A DNA stretch of 64,000 nucleotides from Opitutales bacterium (GTDB lineage Bacteria; Verrucomicrobiota; Verrucomicrobiia; Opitutales; Intestinicryptomonadaceae). The notes beneath the pieces are model-generated. The model saw only the letters and a program-made list of their open reading frames with translations. It searched no databases and was not told where the DNA came from. Numbering within the stretch: the first letter of the stretch is position 1; each line of letters begins with the position of its first letter. This document shows, piece after piece, positions 9,163 to 18,182 of this stretch. The DNA lies in contig SUVP01000001.1 of assembly GCA_015061945.1 (NCBI GenBank), forward strand, positions 186,001-250,000. The letters run 5' to 3'. The translations under genes were made by a program, and so were the position numbers.

Positions 9163-11723
9163 ACTTTCATTCTATAAATTGGATTTATATAGGCGTAGTT
9201 GCCCTCGCACTGATTATAGTGATTTATGCGTGGGCAGATAAGCGTCGCCGTAAGTCGCTTGCAGAATTTGCGTCGGCAAAACTTTTACCAAACCTTTCGC
9301 AAACGATAAGCCCGACAAAAGTATTGCTTAAAAAAATACTTTTTGCATTAGGCGTATTTGCAATCTTTGTGGCAATCGCAAGACCACAATGGGGCTATCG
9401 CTGGGAAGAAACAAAGTCGAAAGGTATAGATATAATTTTTGCAATCGACACATCAAAAAGTATGCTCGCTGAAGATGTCAAGCCGAGCCGACTCGATAGA
9501 GCAAAGCTTGCTGTTCTCGATTTGCTGAATGTCCTCAACGGCGATAGAATCGGTATTGTTGCATTTAGTGGACAAGCATTCTTGCAATGCCCGCTTACCC
9601 TCGATTACGACGCTTTCAGAATGTCGCTTGAAGCACTCGATACAAATGTAATTCAACGTGGTGGAACAAACATCGCATCGGCAATCGACGAAGCTGAAAT
9701 TGCGTTTTCAAACACGTCTAACAAAAAAGTTATAGTGTTAATTAGCGATGGCGAAGAACTCGAAGCATCGGCAATCGACAAAGCAAAACAAGCATCTAAA
9801 AACGACGTCATAATTTACTCGCTTGGGGTCGGTGGAACAAAAGGCGAAGCGATTCCAGTCAGAGACGCATCCGGCAGACTCACTCAACTTCGAGACGAAA
9901 ATGGAAAAATTGTTACAAGCAAACTTAACGAAAAAGTTTTATCTGAAATAGCAAAAATCACAGGTGGATTTTACGAACCACTCACTGCAAACGGAATGGA
10001 TATTATCTACGAAGACGGATTGAAAAAAATTCCACAACACGAACTTTCTGCAAGAATGAAACAGTTGGCTATTGAAAGATTCCAAATTCCATTGGCGATT
10101 GCAATCGTACTTATCGCACTTGAATCGCTTATCGGCACACGCAAATTCTTTGCACGCAGACGAAAAGTAAGCAACATCGCCCCACTGTTAGCATTTGCAC
10201 TTTTGCCCGCATTTGTATTCGCCCCACAAGGTTTACGAGCTGAAACAACGCTCCCACAAGAGCAATCAAAGCCCGAAAAAATCGAGCAAACAAAAGTTCA
10301 AACAAAAGAAGAAAAATCGGATGAAGAAAAAATCAATCTTCCAGAAAATCCGACAGCACGAGATTACTTTAACACTGCGATAGATTTGTCAGCAAGAGGC
10401 GACAAACAAAAAGCAAAAGAATTCTTTGAAACATCAATGAAGATGTCGCCCGAAGATTTCGGCTTACACGCAAAAGCGTTTTACAATATGGGGAACATCG
10501 ATTATGTTGAAGCAAAACATTCGCTCGCAACGGCGGAAACATCTGAAAGCATTGCACAAAAAGTAGCACAAGCAGACGGTGCCATAAATATGGCAATGTC
10601 GCAAGGCTCACAACTTCTTAAGCAAGGTGCTCCACTTTTACAGCAAGAGCAAGATGCGTTGAAGAAAGCAAAATCGGATGAAGAAAAAAAGAAAGTTATG
10701 CAAAATTCTCCGCTGAAAAATCAACAATTTCAACAACAGTTGAAACAAGGAATTTCTATGTGCGACGGCATCGAAAAAGGATTCGATGAATTGAAAAAAT
10801 CTTCCACCGAGAATTCTGAAAAATGGGAGAATGCGATGAAAATTCTCGACAATGCACTTGGAGATTACAACAGTGCCTTATCGCTCGACCCAAGTTTTTC
10901 GGATGCAAAAAAGAATCTTTCATCGGCACTCGATGCACAAAAAAATCTGCAAAAACAAATAGACCAAAACAAAAAAATTTCAGACGCATTAAATTCTGAA
11001 GTCTTAAAACAAAGACTTACTAATCTTGCAAAGATGAAAGAAGAACTCAAAAAATTGGTTCGCGACGATAATAATCAAAATAAAGATAATCAACAAAACC
11101 AAGATCAGCAAAACCAAGACCAAAATCAGCAGAATCAAAATAACCAACAAAATCAGCAAGACCAAAACAAGCAAAATCAAGATAAACAACAAAACCAACA
11201 AAATCAAAACAAGCAAGATAAGCAAGATAACAAGGATAACCAAAATAAGCAGGATAAAAATCAACAAGACAAAAACAAACAAGACAAACAAAATCAAGAC
11301 CAGCAAAATCAAGATAAAAATCAACAAAATCAGCAAGACAAAAAGGACGGCTCGCAAGATAAGCAACCCGACGAACAAGCGGTAGAAAATAAGCCTGAAC
11401 AACAAAAAGCAGACGAGCAAAAGTCTGGCAAAGACGAACAGAAATCTGCTCAAGATAAAAAAGAAGATAAAAAAGAAAAGCAAGGCGAACAACCGCAAGA
11501 AATGCCTGTCGAACAAAAGAAAGGCGAAAAGAAAGATGCGTCGGCATCGCAAGGTGAGAAGTCCGAAAAACAAAACGAAAACTTTAGAGCATCGGTCGGT
11601 GCAATGACAAAAGGTGAAGCAAAACAGCTCCTTGAATCAATGAAAGATTCTGACAAAATTTTGCCATTGCGTGGATACGGTGAACAAAAAGACAGATTTG
11701 AAAAGTCCTACAAGGATTGGTAA
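9159..11723 (+). CDS. BatB-BatC fusion: VWA domain plus TPR and Gln/Asn-rich tail
   Basis: 854 residues, far longer than a usual BatB (about 330). Residues 1-340 are BatB: two N-terminal helices, A-R-P-Q-W-G, MIDAS D-T-S-K-S (97-101), the S-D-G-E-E motif and a third helix near 305-323. A second hydrophobic stretch (about 340-360) leads to a BatC-like part with tetratricopeptide-type helices (about 395-620; N-P-T-A-R-D-Y-F-N-T-A, then F-Y-N-M-G-N-I-D). Residues about 636-745 are almost entirely Gln, Asn, Asp and Lys, followed by a Lys/Glu-rich stretch and a conserved-looking end (G-E-A-K-Q-L-L-E-S-M). In many genomes BatB and BatC are separate genes. It overlaps batA by ATGA and batD by TAATG. 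Confidence 0.88.
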   Translation: MNFHSINWIYIGVVALALIIVIYAWADKRRRKSLAEFASAKLLPNLSQTISPTKVLLKKILFALGVFAIFVAIARPQWGYRWEETKSKGIDIIFAIDTSKSMLAEDVKPSRLDRAKLAVLDLLNVLNGDRIGIVAFSGQAFLQCPLTLDYDAFRMSLEALDTNVIQRGGTNIASAIDEAEIAFSNTSNKKVIVLISDGEELEASAIDKAKQASKNDVIIYSLGVGGTKGEAIPVRDASGRLTQLRDENGKIVTSKLNEKVLSEIAKITGGFYEPLTANGMDIIYEDGLKKIPQHELSARMKQLAIERFQIPLAIAIVLIALESLIGTRKFFARRRKVSNIAPLLAFALLPAFVFAPQGLRAETTLPQEQSKPEKIEQTKVQTKEEKSDEEKINLPENPTARDYFNTAIDLSARGDKQKAKEFFETSMKMSPEDFGLHAKAFYNMGNIDYVEAKHSLATAETSESIAQKVAQADGAINMAMSQGSQLLKQGAPLLQQEQDALKKAKSDEEKKKVMQNSPLKNQQFQQQLKQGISMCDGIEKGFDELKKSSTENSEKWENAMKILDNALGDYNSALSLDPSFSDAKKNLSSALDAQKNLQKQIDQNKKISDALNSEVLKQRLTNLAKMKEELKKLVRDDNNQNKDNQQNQDQQNQDQNQQNQNNQQNQQDQNKQNQDKQQNQQNQNKQDKQDNKDNQNKQDKNQQDKNKQDKQNQDQQNQDKNQQNQQDKKDGSQDKQPDEQAVENKPEQQKADEQKSGKDEQKSAQDKKEDKKEKQGEQPQEMPVEQKKGEKKDASASQGEKSEKQNENFRASVGAMTKGEAKQLLESMKDSDKILPLRGYGEQKDRFEKSYKDW

Positions 11724-13588
11724 TGAAAAAAATATACTTAAGCATTCTATCAACAATTTTGTGTTCTGTGCTTTTAGCACAGTCAGTTCAAACAACTGGT
11801 TTTAAGCCCGACACAATACGCCCAGACTCCACAACCGACTACACGTTGGTTTTTAAAGACATCTCTGGAAATGTCGATATATCGTCGATGAAACTACCCG
11901 ACGGCTTGAGAATCGTCGGACAAAATAGTTCGCGAAGTCATTCTTGGGTAAACGGAAAAGCATCAAGCTCGACGTCGGTCATATTGAAAATGCATGCATC
12001 AAAAGAAGGGACTTTGACAATCCCAGAATGGACAGTAAAAATCGGTGGAAAAACTTTCACAATAAAATCGGCATCACTAAAGGTCGACCCAAACGCACCA
12101 GAACAATCCTACGATAATGATGAGGAGGACTTGTTCTCGCGTGGATTTGGATTCAACCCGTTTGTAAGGCAACAAGCACAACGTCAACAGCAAGCACGCC
12201 GACAAATACAATCGTTTGAAGCAAATTTGCGAAACAACGCAAAGCTTGAAATCAAACTCAAACGCGACAACATTTACGTCGGCGAATCAGTACCTTGCGA
12301 ACTAATTTTCTCTTTCGATAAATCGCTAATTCAACAAGGTTTTAATCTCGTTCAACTCGTTCCTGAAACGAAAAAAGCAGACGACTTCGATATGCCAGCG
12401 TTCACCGAAAAACCCGTTATCGATGAATCGTCCGACCCTACAAGAGTGTTAATCAAATATAGCACAGCAATCACTCCGCTAAAAGTTGGCACTTACGATT
12501 TAGACTTCTCTGCACAAGGTGTATTCAACCGTGAGCTTCGTGCTGACGATATGATGAGTATGTCTATATTCGACCAAATGGCGTCGTTCGGTGGCAGACA
12601 AATTCCATTTAAAGTGGATATGCCATCGAAAAAAATCGAAGTTCTACCTCTTCCAGCAGAAGGTAAGCCTGAAAATTTCACAGGTGCAATCGGAAGTTTT
12701 TCTCTCGATAGTGTGAGTGTAGATCCCGACGCACTCACCGTTGGCGAGCCTTGTACAATTGTCGTAAAAATTGTTGGTATCGGCAACTTCCCAAGAATAC
12801 AAGAGCCGAAACTCGATGCAAAAGATGAATGGAAAACTTACAAAGCAAAGTCGTCTTTTATCGATGAAAGTAATGGTCATTCAAATATTGGAATAAAAAC
12901 TTTTGAATACACTGTTGTGCCTCGCAAGCCCGATATTCCCTACGCCCCCGAAGTTTTGTTCAACTACTTCGACCCTATCGCAAAACGCTATGTTGAAGTA
13001 AAATCAAAACCAATACAAGTTAGCGTCGCACCGACAGGACGTTCAAAACGTGTAAAAGAAAACGAAGAAGTTGCACCAAAACCTGCACTCGATAAAATCA
13101 TCGAAACAACGACATCTACTGCCGAAGCACGTTTGCTTGAATCGCCATATTTTTGGGGAACGCAAATTTTCATTCTCTTAGCTGTAATAGGTTTTGTTGC
13201 ATACAAGCGTGAAATGTTGCGTCGTGAGAACGATTCTGCTTACGCAAAGCGTTTGGAATGTAATAAAGATGCTAAAAAATTCTTGGCTCGTGCAATCGAC
13301 GACGCTAAAAAATCAGACACACCACACTTCTTCGACAACGCAAAAACGGCATTGCAATACGCATTGGCGTCGGACTCTGAAACGCAAGCTCGTGCAATTA
13401 CATTGAAAGAAGCAAAAGATATTTTACGCGATAAAAATTTTGACGAGATGCAAATTGACACAGTCGCAAAAATCTTTGAAGGGTCTGATGCAATCGCATA
13501 CGGAGCAACTATAATCTCGACAGACGAAGTTCTCGATGCATCACAAAAGCTTGGTGGCATAATAGAAAAAATCTTAAAACGCAAATGA
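11723..13588 (+). CDS. batD: BatD-like (oxygen tolerance) membrane protein
   Basis: 621 residues. The start is the ATG inside TAATG at the end of the previous gene; a TTG two codons earlier is not needed. There is a signal peptide (M-K-K-I-Y-L-S, hydrophobic core, L-L-A-Q-S). Beta-rich periplasmic repeats follow, with the family-typical openings P-D-S-T-T-D-Y-T-L-V-F and V-G-E-S-V-P-C-E-L-I-F and V-G-E-P-C-T-I-V-V-K. A transmembrane helix lies at about 480-497, then a cytoplasmic helical C-terminal domain. This matches the BatD/DUF3520-type oxygen tolerance family. The gene ends in an ATGA overlap with batE. Confidence 0.88.
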   Translation: MKKIYLSILSTILCSVLLAQSVQTTGFKPDTIRPDSTTDYTLVFKDISGNVDISSMKLPDGLRIVGQNSSRSHSWVNGKASSSTSVILKMHASKEGTLTIPEWTVKIGGKTFTIKSASLKVDPNAPEQSYDNDEEDLFSRGFGFNPFVRQQAQRQQQARRQIQSFEANLRNNAKLEIKLKRDNIYVGESVPCELIFSFDKSLIQQGFNLVQLVPETKKADDFDMPAFTEKPVIDESSDPTRVLIKYSTAITPLKVGTYDLDFSAQGVFNRELRADDMMSMSIFDQMASFGGRQIPFKVDMPSKKIEVLPLPAEGKPENFTGAIGSFSLDSVSVDPDALTVGEPCTIVVKIVGIGNFPRIQEPKLDAKDEWKTYKAKSSFIDESNGHSNIGIKTFEYTVVPRKPDIPYAPEVLFNYFDPIAKRYVEVKSKPIQVSVAPTGRSKRVKENEEVAPKPALDKIIETTTSTAEARLLESPYFWGTQIFILLAVIGFVAYKREMLRRENDSAYAKRLECNKDAKKFLARAIDDAKKSDTPHFFDNAKTALQYALASDSETQARAITLKEAKDILRDKNFDEMQIDTVAKIFEGSDAIAYGATIISTDEVLDASQKLGGIIEKILKRK

Positions 13589-14337
13589 TACTCATTAAAA
13601 AAATTTTTTGCACAATCTCGCTAATGCTGATTTTTTCGGCAATTTCGGCGGTGCAACTGCAAGCACAAACTGCACACGAGTTCTTTATGCTCGGCAACAA
13701 CGCATACAAAAGTGGTGATTACAAAAAGGCAGTTGAGTGTTATGAATCGGCTATCGAACAAAAGTTCGACAGTGCGGAGCTCCACTACAATCTTGCAAAC
13801 GCCCTCTCAAAGCTCGACAAAAAAGGCGAAGCGTTGCTCAATTACAAACGTGCAATTTTCAACTCGCCCAGAATGCGAGAAGCAGTTGCAAATTTACAGA
13901 TGTTTGCAAAAGATAATTCGCTCGACGACGGCTTCGGCAACTTTGCAACACCACTTATTGCGGAATTGTCGGACACAGAATGGACGACTATCGCATTCAT
14001 TGCGTTTTGGGGAGCAGTACTAATGTTTTTTATTCCTCCACTTTTTGCACGTCGCACAACTGCCACGACATTTATCGTCATACTTTTTGTCGCAATTTTT
14101 GCAGTGTCGGTTTTCTCAATCTCTAACTGGAAAGCTTACGAAAACTCTGCGGTATCGATAAAACAAGATGTCCCATTGCGTCTATCGCCTACACCCGACG
14201 CACCTATATCATCAATCATAGCCGAAGGTCAAACTGCGTCAATAGAAGCACGACATGGCGATTACATCTATGTCGAAACGCAAAACGGCAAACGTGGTTG
14301 GTCGTCGATAAAAGATTTTATACCAATCGTTCAATAA
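13585..14337 (+). CDS. batE: BatE-like TPR protein with SH3-type end
   Basis: 250 residues. A signal peptide (about 1-28, ending L-Q-A-Q) is followed by at least two tetratricopeptide helices pairs (G-N-N-A-Y-K-S-G-D-Y-K-K-A-V-E-C-Y, then L-H-Y-N-L-A-N-A). There are two transmembrane segments (about 133-152 and 158-177). The C-terminal 65 residues resemble a bacterial SH3 domain (V-P-L-R-L-S-P-T-P, G-K-R-G-W-S-S-I). This layout is that of BatE, the last gene of Bat operons. The terminator at 14353-14377 closes the operon. Confidence 0.85.
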   Translation: MILIKKIFCTISLMLIFSAISAVQLQAQTAHEFFMLGNNAYKSGDYKKAVECYESAIEQKFDSAELHYNLANALSKLDKKGEALLNYKRAIFNSPRMREAVANLQMFAKDNSLDDGFGNFATPLIAELSDTEWTTIAFIAFWGAVLMFFIPPLFARRTTATTFIVILFVAIFAVSVFSISNWKAYENSAVSIKQDVPLRLSPTPDAPISSIIAEGQTASIEARHGDYIYVETQNGKRGWSSIKDFIPIVQ

Positions 14338-14352
14338 CAAAATTTTGACAAG

Positions 14353-14377
14353 ACCTTCCCTTGCGGAAGGTTTTTTT
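14353..14377 (+). terminator. Terminator of the moxR-bat operon
   Basis: ACCTTCC pairs with GGAAGGT over a five-base loop and is followed by seven T. It lies 16 bp after the batE stop codon. Confidence 0.9.
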
Positions 14378-14460
14378 GTGTCCGCAAAAAAATAGAAGAT
14401 TTTGTTGAAATAATGCCGATATTTATTTTTATAGATAACGTAAAACATCAAAATAATTTT

Positions 14461-15828
14461 ATGAAAAAACTAAAAGTTTTGTCTGTGTCGGCTGTCGTTG
14501 TTTGGGCGTCAGGTTATTTTTTGGTTTCAAACTTTTCGGGTCTCCCCAATGTCGAACCCGACAAAATGCCTCTTGCAGTTCTCGAACAAGCTGGTTGCGT
14601 AATGTGCCACTCTAAAGAAGCAACGCAACCATTTTACGCACACGTTCCAATCGCTGGTCAACTCATAAAGACCGATATGGAAGAAGGCTTGAAACACTTT
14701 GATATTACACCAACTATTGAAGAATTAAAAGCTGGTAAAATTGTAAACGAAACTGCACTCGCAAAAATCGAACATTCTATTAACGATAACTCGATGCCTC
14801 CGCTCCGCTTCTCAATCGTACACTGGACATCATCGCTGAACAAGGCAAAGAAACAAGTACTGCTCGATTGGATTGCAAGCGAACGCAAAAAATTAAATGC
14901 AAATACTGGCATCGCAAAAAAATTTGAAAACGAACCTGTATGGCCTGTCGTTGCACCAAAGAATATCGACGCTCGCAAAGTTAAGTTGGGTTCTATTCTC
15001 TATCACCACACTGCCCTTTCTGGCGACGAAACTGTTTCGTGTGCAACTTGCCACCCACTCGACAAAGGTGGTGCCGACGGCTTGCAAACTTCAACTGGTA
15101 TCAGAAAACAAAAAGGCGACATCAACGCTCCAACAGTTTACAACGCCGTCTTTAACCACAGACAATTCTGGGACGGACGTGCCGATAACTTGCAATCGCA
15201 AGCAGGCGGACCGCCTCTCAATCCTGTTGAAATGGACGGTGGCGATTGGGATAAAATCGCAAAACGCCTCGAAAAAGATTCCGCTTTTGCAAAAGAATTT
15301 AAGGCAGTTTATCCAGACGGATTTACTGAAAAAAATATCACCGACGCAATCGCAGAGTTTGAATCGACACTCGTTACAGTTGATAGCGATTTCGACTTGT
15401 TCCTCAAAGGCGACGAAAACGCAATGAGCGAAAATGCCAAAAAAGGCTACAAGCTTTTCAAAGATATGGGTTGTGCAGTTTGCCACTCTGGACGCAATCT
15501 CGGTGGACAAACATTTGAATATATGGGCTTAAAAGCCGACTATTTCAAGGAACGTGGGAATGTTGGAAAAATCAACGACAAAGGTTTGGTATCTTTCACA
15601 AAAGATGAACGTGATACTCATAAGTTCAAAACACCAACACTTCGCAACGTGTCGTTAACAGCTCCATATTTCCACGACGGCTCAACATCTAACCTCAAAG
15701 AAGCTGTCGAAATTATGGCAAAATTCCAACGCGATAAAAATCTTTCTGACGAAGAAATTGCCGATATCGTAAAGTTCCTCGAATCGCTAACTGGGAAACT
15801 CAACGGCAAAAAGCTCGAAAAGAAATAA
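14461..15828 (+). CDS. Tri-heme cytochrome c peroxidase
   Basis: 455 residues from the ATG at 14461; the frame opens 16 codons earlier, but that extension spoils the N-terminal membrane anchor (about 6-24). There are three haem c sites, C-V-M-C-H (46-50), C-A-T-C-H (194-198) and C-A-V-C-H (338-342). The N-terminal 150 residues form a separate haem-binding domain, and the last 300 are the di-haem CcpA/MauG-like peroxidase with N-A-P-T-V-Y-N, F-W-D-G-R and T-P-T-L-R-N-V motifs. It should reduce hydrogen peroxide in the periplasm with electrons from the quinol or cytochrome pool. The extra haem domain suggests direct feeding from the membrane. It is a single-gene unit flanked by terminators; placement after the bat operon fits an oxidative-stress theme. 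Confidence 0.92.
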   Translation: MKKLKVLSVSAVVVWASGYFLVSNFSGLPNVEPDKMPLAVLEQAGCVMCHSKEATQPFYAHVPIAGQLIKTDMEEGLKHFDITPTIEELKAGKIVNETALAKIEHSINDNSMPPLRFSIVHWTSSLNKAKKQVLLDWIASERKKLNANTGIAKKFENEPVWPVVAPKNIDARKVKLGSILYHHTALSGDETVSCATCHPLDKGGADGLQTSTGIRKQKGDINAPTVYNAVFNHRQFWDGRADNLQSQAGGPPLNPVEMDGGDWDKIAKRLEKDSAFAKEFKAVYPDGFTEKNITDAIAEFESTLVTVDSDFDLFLKGDENAMSENAKKGYKLFKDMGCAVCHSGRNLGGQTFEYMGLKADYFKERGNVGKINDKGLVSFTKDERDTHKFKTPTLRNVSLTAPYFHDGSTSNLKEAVEIMAKFQRDKNLSDEEIADIVKFLESLTGKLNGKKLEKK

Positions 15829-15843
15829 TTTTCGCACAAGCAC

Positions 15844-15877
15844 GACTCCCGATAAAAAAGTCGGGAGTCTTTCTTTT
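15844..15877 (+). terminator. Terminator after cytochrome peroxidase, abutting the next start codon
   Basis: GACTCCCGA pairs perfectly with TCGGGAGTC over an eight-base loop, then TTTCTTTT. The thioesterase ATG lies only four bases after the T tract. Confidence 0.9.
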
Positions 15878-15881
15878 ACCT

Positions 15882-16622
15882 ATGGACGCAATTTACAAAA
15901 CAAATTACAAAGTGAGAATGTCGGATGCCGACTCATCGGCACATCTGAAAATGCCCGCACTTTTGCAAATGTTGCAAGAATCGGCGACTGAACACGCCCA
16001 TAAACTCGGCATTGCATACTCGCATTTGAAGCCACAAGGTTTGGGTTGGGTAATCTCAAAACTGATTGTTAACATCGACAAAATTCCGTCATGGGACGAA
16101 CGTGTGTACATAAAAACGTGGCCGTCTACACGCGAAAAAATTGCAACTTATCGTGAGTTCTCGGCAGTTGACGCCGACGGCAACGCCTTGTTTTCTGCAC
16201 GTTCGCAATGGCTCTTGATGGATATAAATGCTCGGAGAATTGCACGTTTGGAACGCCTAAAATATTGGGACTTGTTCCCCGAACAAGCTAATGACGATTC
16301 CTTTGAAACACCATTTGAAAAAATCGACGCAAGCTCGACCGACAACATCAAAGAATCGTCATTCTTTGCACGCAACGACGATATCGACCTAAACGAACAC
16401 GTCAACAATGCAGTATTTTTAATATGGGCGATGGAATCGCTTCCAGACCAATTCACAAAACGCATTCCACAGAAAATAAAAATCAGTTTTCTTGAAGAAG
16501 TCCGTCCGCATACAGAAGTCAAGGCACGTTGCCAATACTGGCAAGACAAGACGATAACATCGCTAATCTCGCCACTGACAAATCGCGAACACGCCAGAAT
16601 CTGCATCGACTGGGCTAAATAG
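15882..16622 (+). CDS. Acyl-ACP thioesterase (FatA/FatB-like, double hot-dog)
   Basis: 246 residues. The N-terminal hot-dog repeat has M-L-Q-E-S-A-T-E-H-A and G-L-G-W-V-I-S-K-L; the second repeat has the catalytic-type D-L-N-E-H-V-N-N-A-V-F (about 167-177), which corresponds to the Asn and His of the acyl-ACP thioesterase family. The enzyme should hydrolyse acyl-ACP to free fatty acid in the cytoplasm. No Shine-Dalgarno is visible. A strong terminator ends just before the start codon, so either a promoter overlaps the hairpin or the hairpin is an attenuator. The membrane-protein gene follows after 36 bp. Confidence 0.88.
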   Translation: MDAIYKTNYKVRMSDADSSAHLKMPALLQMLQESATEHAHKLGIAYSHLKPQGLGWVISKLIVNIDKIPSWDERVYIKTWPSTREKIATYREFSAVDADGNALFSARSQWLLMDINARRIARLERLKYWDLFPEQANDDSFETPFEKIDASSTDNIKESSFFARNDDIDLNEHVNNAVFLIWAMESLPDQFTKRIPQKIKISFLEEVRPHTEVKARCQYWQDKTITSLISPLTNREHARICIDWAK

Positions 16623-16658
16623 CTTGATTTTAATCCTATATTACTATTGTTTTTAAGT

Positions 16659-17192
16659 ATGACTTTATATCAATCAACATATCTATTTGCACTTTTACTT
16701 GTCGCAATCGGGATTCCATTTGCCTTCTTTGCGTCGTTTGAAAAATACGCTGTCGCTTTTTTGCGAAGTACAAAAGCGTCAATCATAACATTTGGCGGAA
16801 GTGGTCTTTGGTTTTTGTACATCCTCTCGCAACTTGGCGAGTCGGATTTTGGTAATATCAAAGGTATGCTGATGGCAGTTTTCGGTGGAGCTGGTATACT
16901 CGCATTTTTCTACCTCAACGATTTCCTCTCGGTTCGTGGGCTCTGCGTCTTTGCACTCCTAATTTCAAGAGAATTTCTCGACTCTGCGTTTATGCAAGAA
17001 CCTACCTCACGCCTTGTACTCGTCAGTTTAACGTACATCTTAGTTTTGGTCGCACTCTATTTGGGTGCCGTGCCGTACAGATTGCGAGATTTCTTTTCAT
17101 ACATCTATGAAAAGCCAATCCGTGCCCGCCTCTTTGGTATCACTCTTTGCGGATGCTCGCTCGCATTGATAATTTCATCGCTTATGTACTAA
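16659..17192 (+). CDS. Integral membrane protein of unknown function
   Basis: 177 residues. The ATG at 16659 is preferred to a TTG four codons earlier. Four to five hydrophobic helices can be seen (near residues 5-27, 38-56, 67-84, 90-104, 116-137 and a last one at 158-175), so most of the protein lies in the membrane. I do not recognise a family and see no catalytic motif. It lies one base before gmk, so the two are probably cotranscribed and perhaps translationally coupled. Confidence 0.75.
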   Translation: MTLYQSTYLFALLLVAIGIPFAFFASFEKYAVAFLRSTKASIITFGGSGLWFLYILSQLGESDFGNIKGMLMAVFGGAGILAFFYLNDFLSVRGLCVFALLISREFLDSAFMQEPTSRLVLVSLTYILVLVALYLGAVPYRLRDFFSYIYEKPIRARLFGITLCGCSLALIISSLMY

Positions 17193-17193
17193 T

Positions 17194-17772
17194 ATGAAAA
17201 ATGTAATTATGATAATCAGCGGACCTGCGGGAAGTGGCAAAAACACAGTTGCCGAACGTCTTATGGCAGAATTTCCGCAAGTCAAACGTGTGATTACAAC
17301 AACATCACGCCCTCCACGTGGACAAGAAGTTGATGGCGTTGATTACCACTTTTTGTCGCCAGAACAATTTGAACAAGATATTGCCGATGGCAAATTTTAT
17401 GAATACGCAAAAGTTCACGACCGCTACTACGGGACATCGAAAAAAGCGGTGCTCGATAGCCTCGCAAAAGGTGATGACCTCATTTTGATTATCGATGTGC
17501 AAGGTGCAAACTCGTGGAAAAAAATCGCTGAAAAAAATCCCGAGATTGCCGAAAAACTTGCAACTATTTTTGTCGCGCCCGATTCAATTGATGAGTTGCG
17601 TACACGCCTTCGTGGACGTGCGACAGAATCGGAAGAAGATATTGAGCGTCGTATGCGAACAGCAATAGATGAGTTTAAACAAGCAGATAAATTCGATAAA
17701 AAAATAGATTCAAAAACAAAAGACGAAGATTACTCTGCCCTCAAAAAAATCTATCTTGAAATAAAACAATAA
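17194..17772 (+). CDS. gmk: Guanylate kinase
   Basis: 192 residues, a usual length. The P-loop is G-P-A-G-S-G-K-N-T (about 9-17), the GMP-binding region has T-T-T-S-R-P-P-R-G-Q-E-V-D-G-V-D-Y-H-F, then E-Y-A-K-V-H and Y-Y-G-T-S. The lid has R-L-R-G-R-A-T-E-S-E-E-D-I-E-R-R. It phosphorylates GMP to GDP. The Asn in the P-loop, where Ser, Thr or Gly is common, is unusual but occurs in related kinases. There is no ribosome binding site; its start codon is one base from the previous stop codon. Confidence 0.96.
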   Translation: MKNVIMIISGPAGSGKNTVAERLMAEFPQVKRVITTTSRPPRGQEVDGVDYHFLSPEQFEQDIADGKFYEYAKVHDRYYGTSKKAVLDSLAKGDDLILIIDVQGANSWKKIAEKNPEIAEKLATIFVAPDSIDELRTRLRGRATESEEDIERRMRTAIDEFKQADKFDKKIDSKTKDEDYSALKKIYLEIKQ

Positions 17773-17826
17773 TCGCATTCTGCAAAAGCACGACAACACA
17801 ATACAGCATTATAATTTTACACGAAA

Positions 17827-17852
17827 AAAGCCCACCGCACTTGGTGGGCTTT
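17827..17852. terminator. Bidirectional terminator between gmk and tatA
   Basis: AAAGCCCACC pairs perfectly with GGTGGGCTTT across a six-base loop. It serves the convergent gmk (plus) and tatA (minus) transcripts. Confidence 0.88.
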
Positions 17853-17878
17853 AAATATATAAAAATAAGAGAGGTTTC

Positions 17879-18142
17879 TTATTCCACTTTGTCCTTAGCG
17901 GAAGCCTCAGTTTCGACAGGTTCGGTCTTCGTTGCCTGAACCTTCTTAACTTCTTCTTCTTTGATGGCCTCGCGGATATTATCTTCGACTTCGCTTGTCG
18001 CTTTCTTAAACTCACGAATCGACTTTCCCAAACCTTTTGCGAGTTCAGGCAAACGTTTTGCGCCGAACAACAAAAGGATTGCGAGAAGTATGACAATCCA
18101 TTCTGTGCCACCAGGCATACCAAATAGTAGTATGTTATTCAT
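17879..18142 (-). CDS. tatA: Sec-independent translocase protein TatA/E
   Basis: 87 residues. A short N terminus leads to one transmembrane helix (about 14-26) with the family Glu just before it. The hinge follows as [17 protein letters not shown], then an amphipathic helix (I-R-E-F-K-K-A) and a charged tail. TatA forms the pore for folded proteins with twin-arginine signals; at least three such proteins occur at 44505-52320. No tatB or tatC is present here. It is the last gene of the minus-strand group running down from 25712, 40 bp after the SGNH gene, and ends at a strong terminator. Confidence 0.95.
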   Translation of the reverse strand: MNNILLFGMPGGTEWIVILLAILLLFGAKRLPELAKGLGKSIREFKKATSEVEDNIREAIKEEEVKKVQATKTEPVETEASAKDKVE

Positions 18143-18182
18143 AAGTCTTCTAATCTATTTTTTTAAATTTTAGAGTCAAGCG

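Noticed and set aside
11004-11573. Long minus-strand ORFs rich in Leu, Ile, Val and Phe opposite the BatB-BatC tail
   Set aside because: They are the complement of the Gln/Asn/Lys codon tract (CAA, AAT, AAA give TTG, ATT, TTT) and have no independent support.
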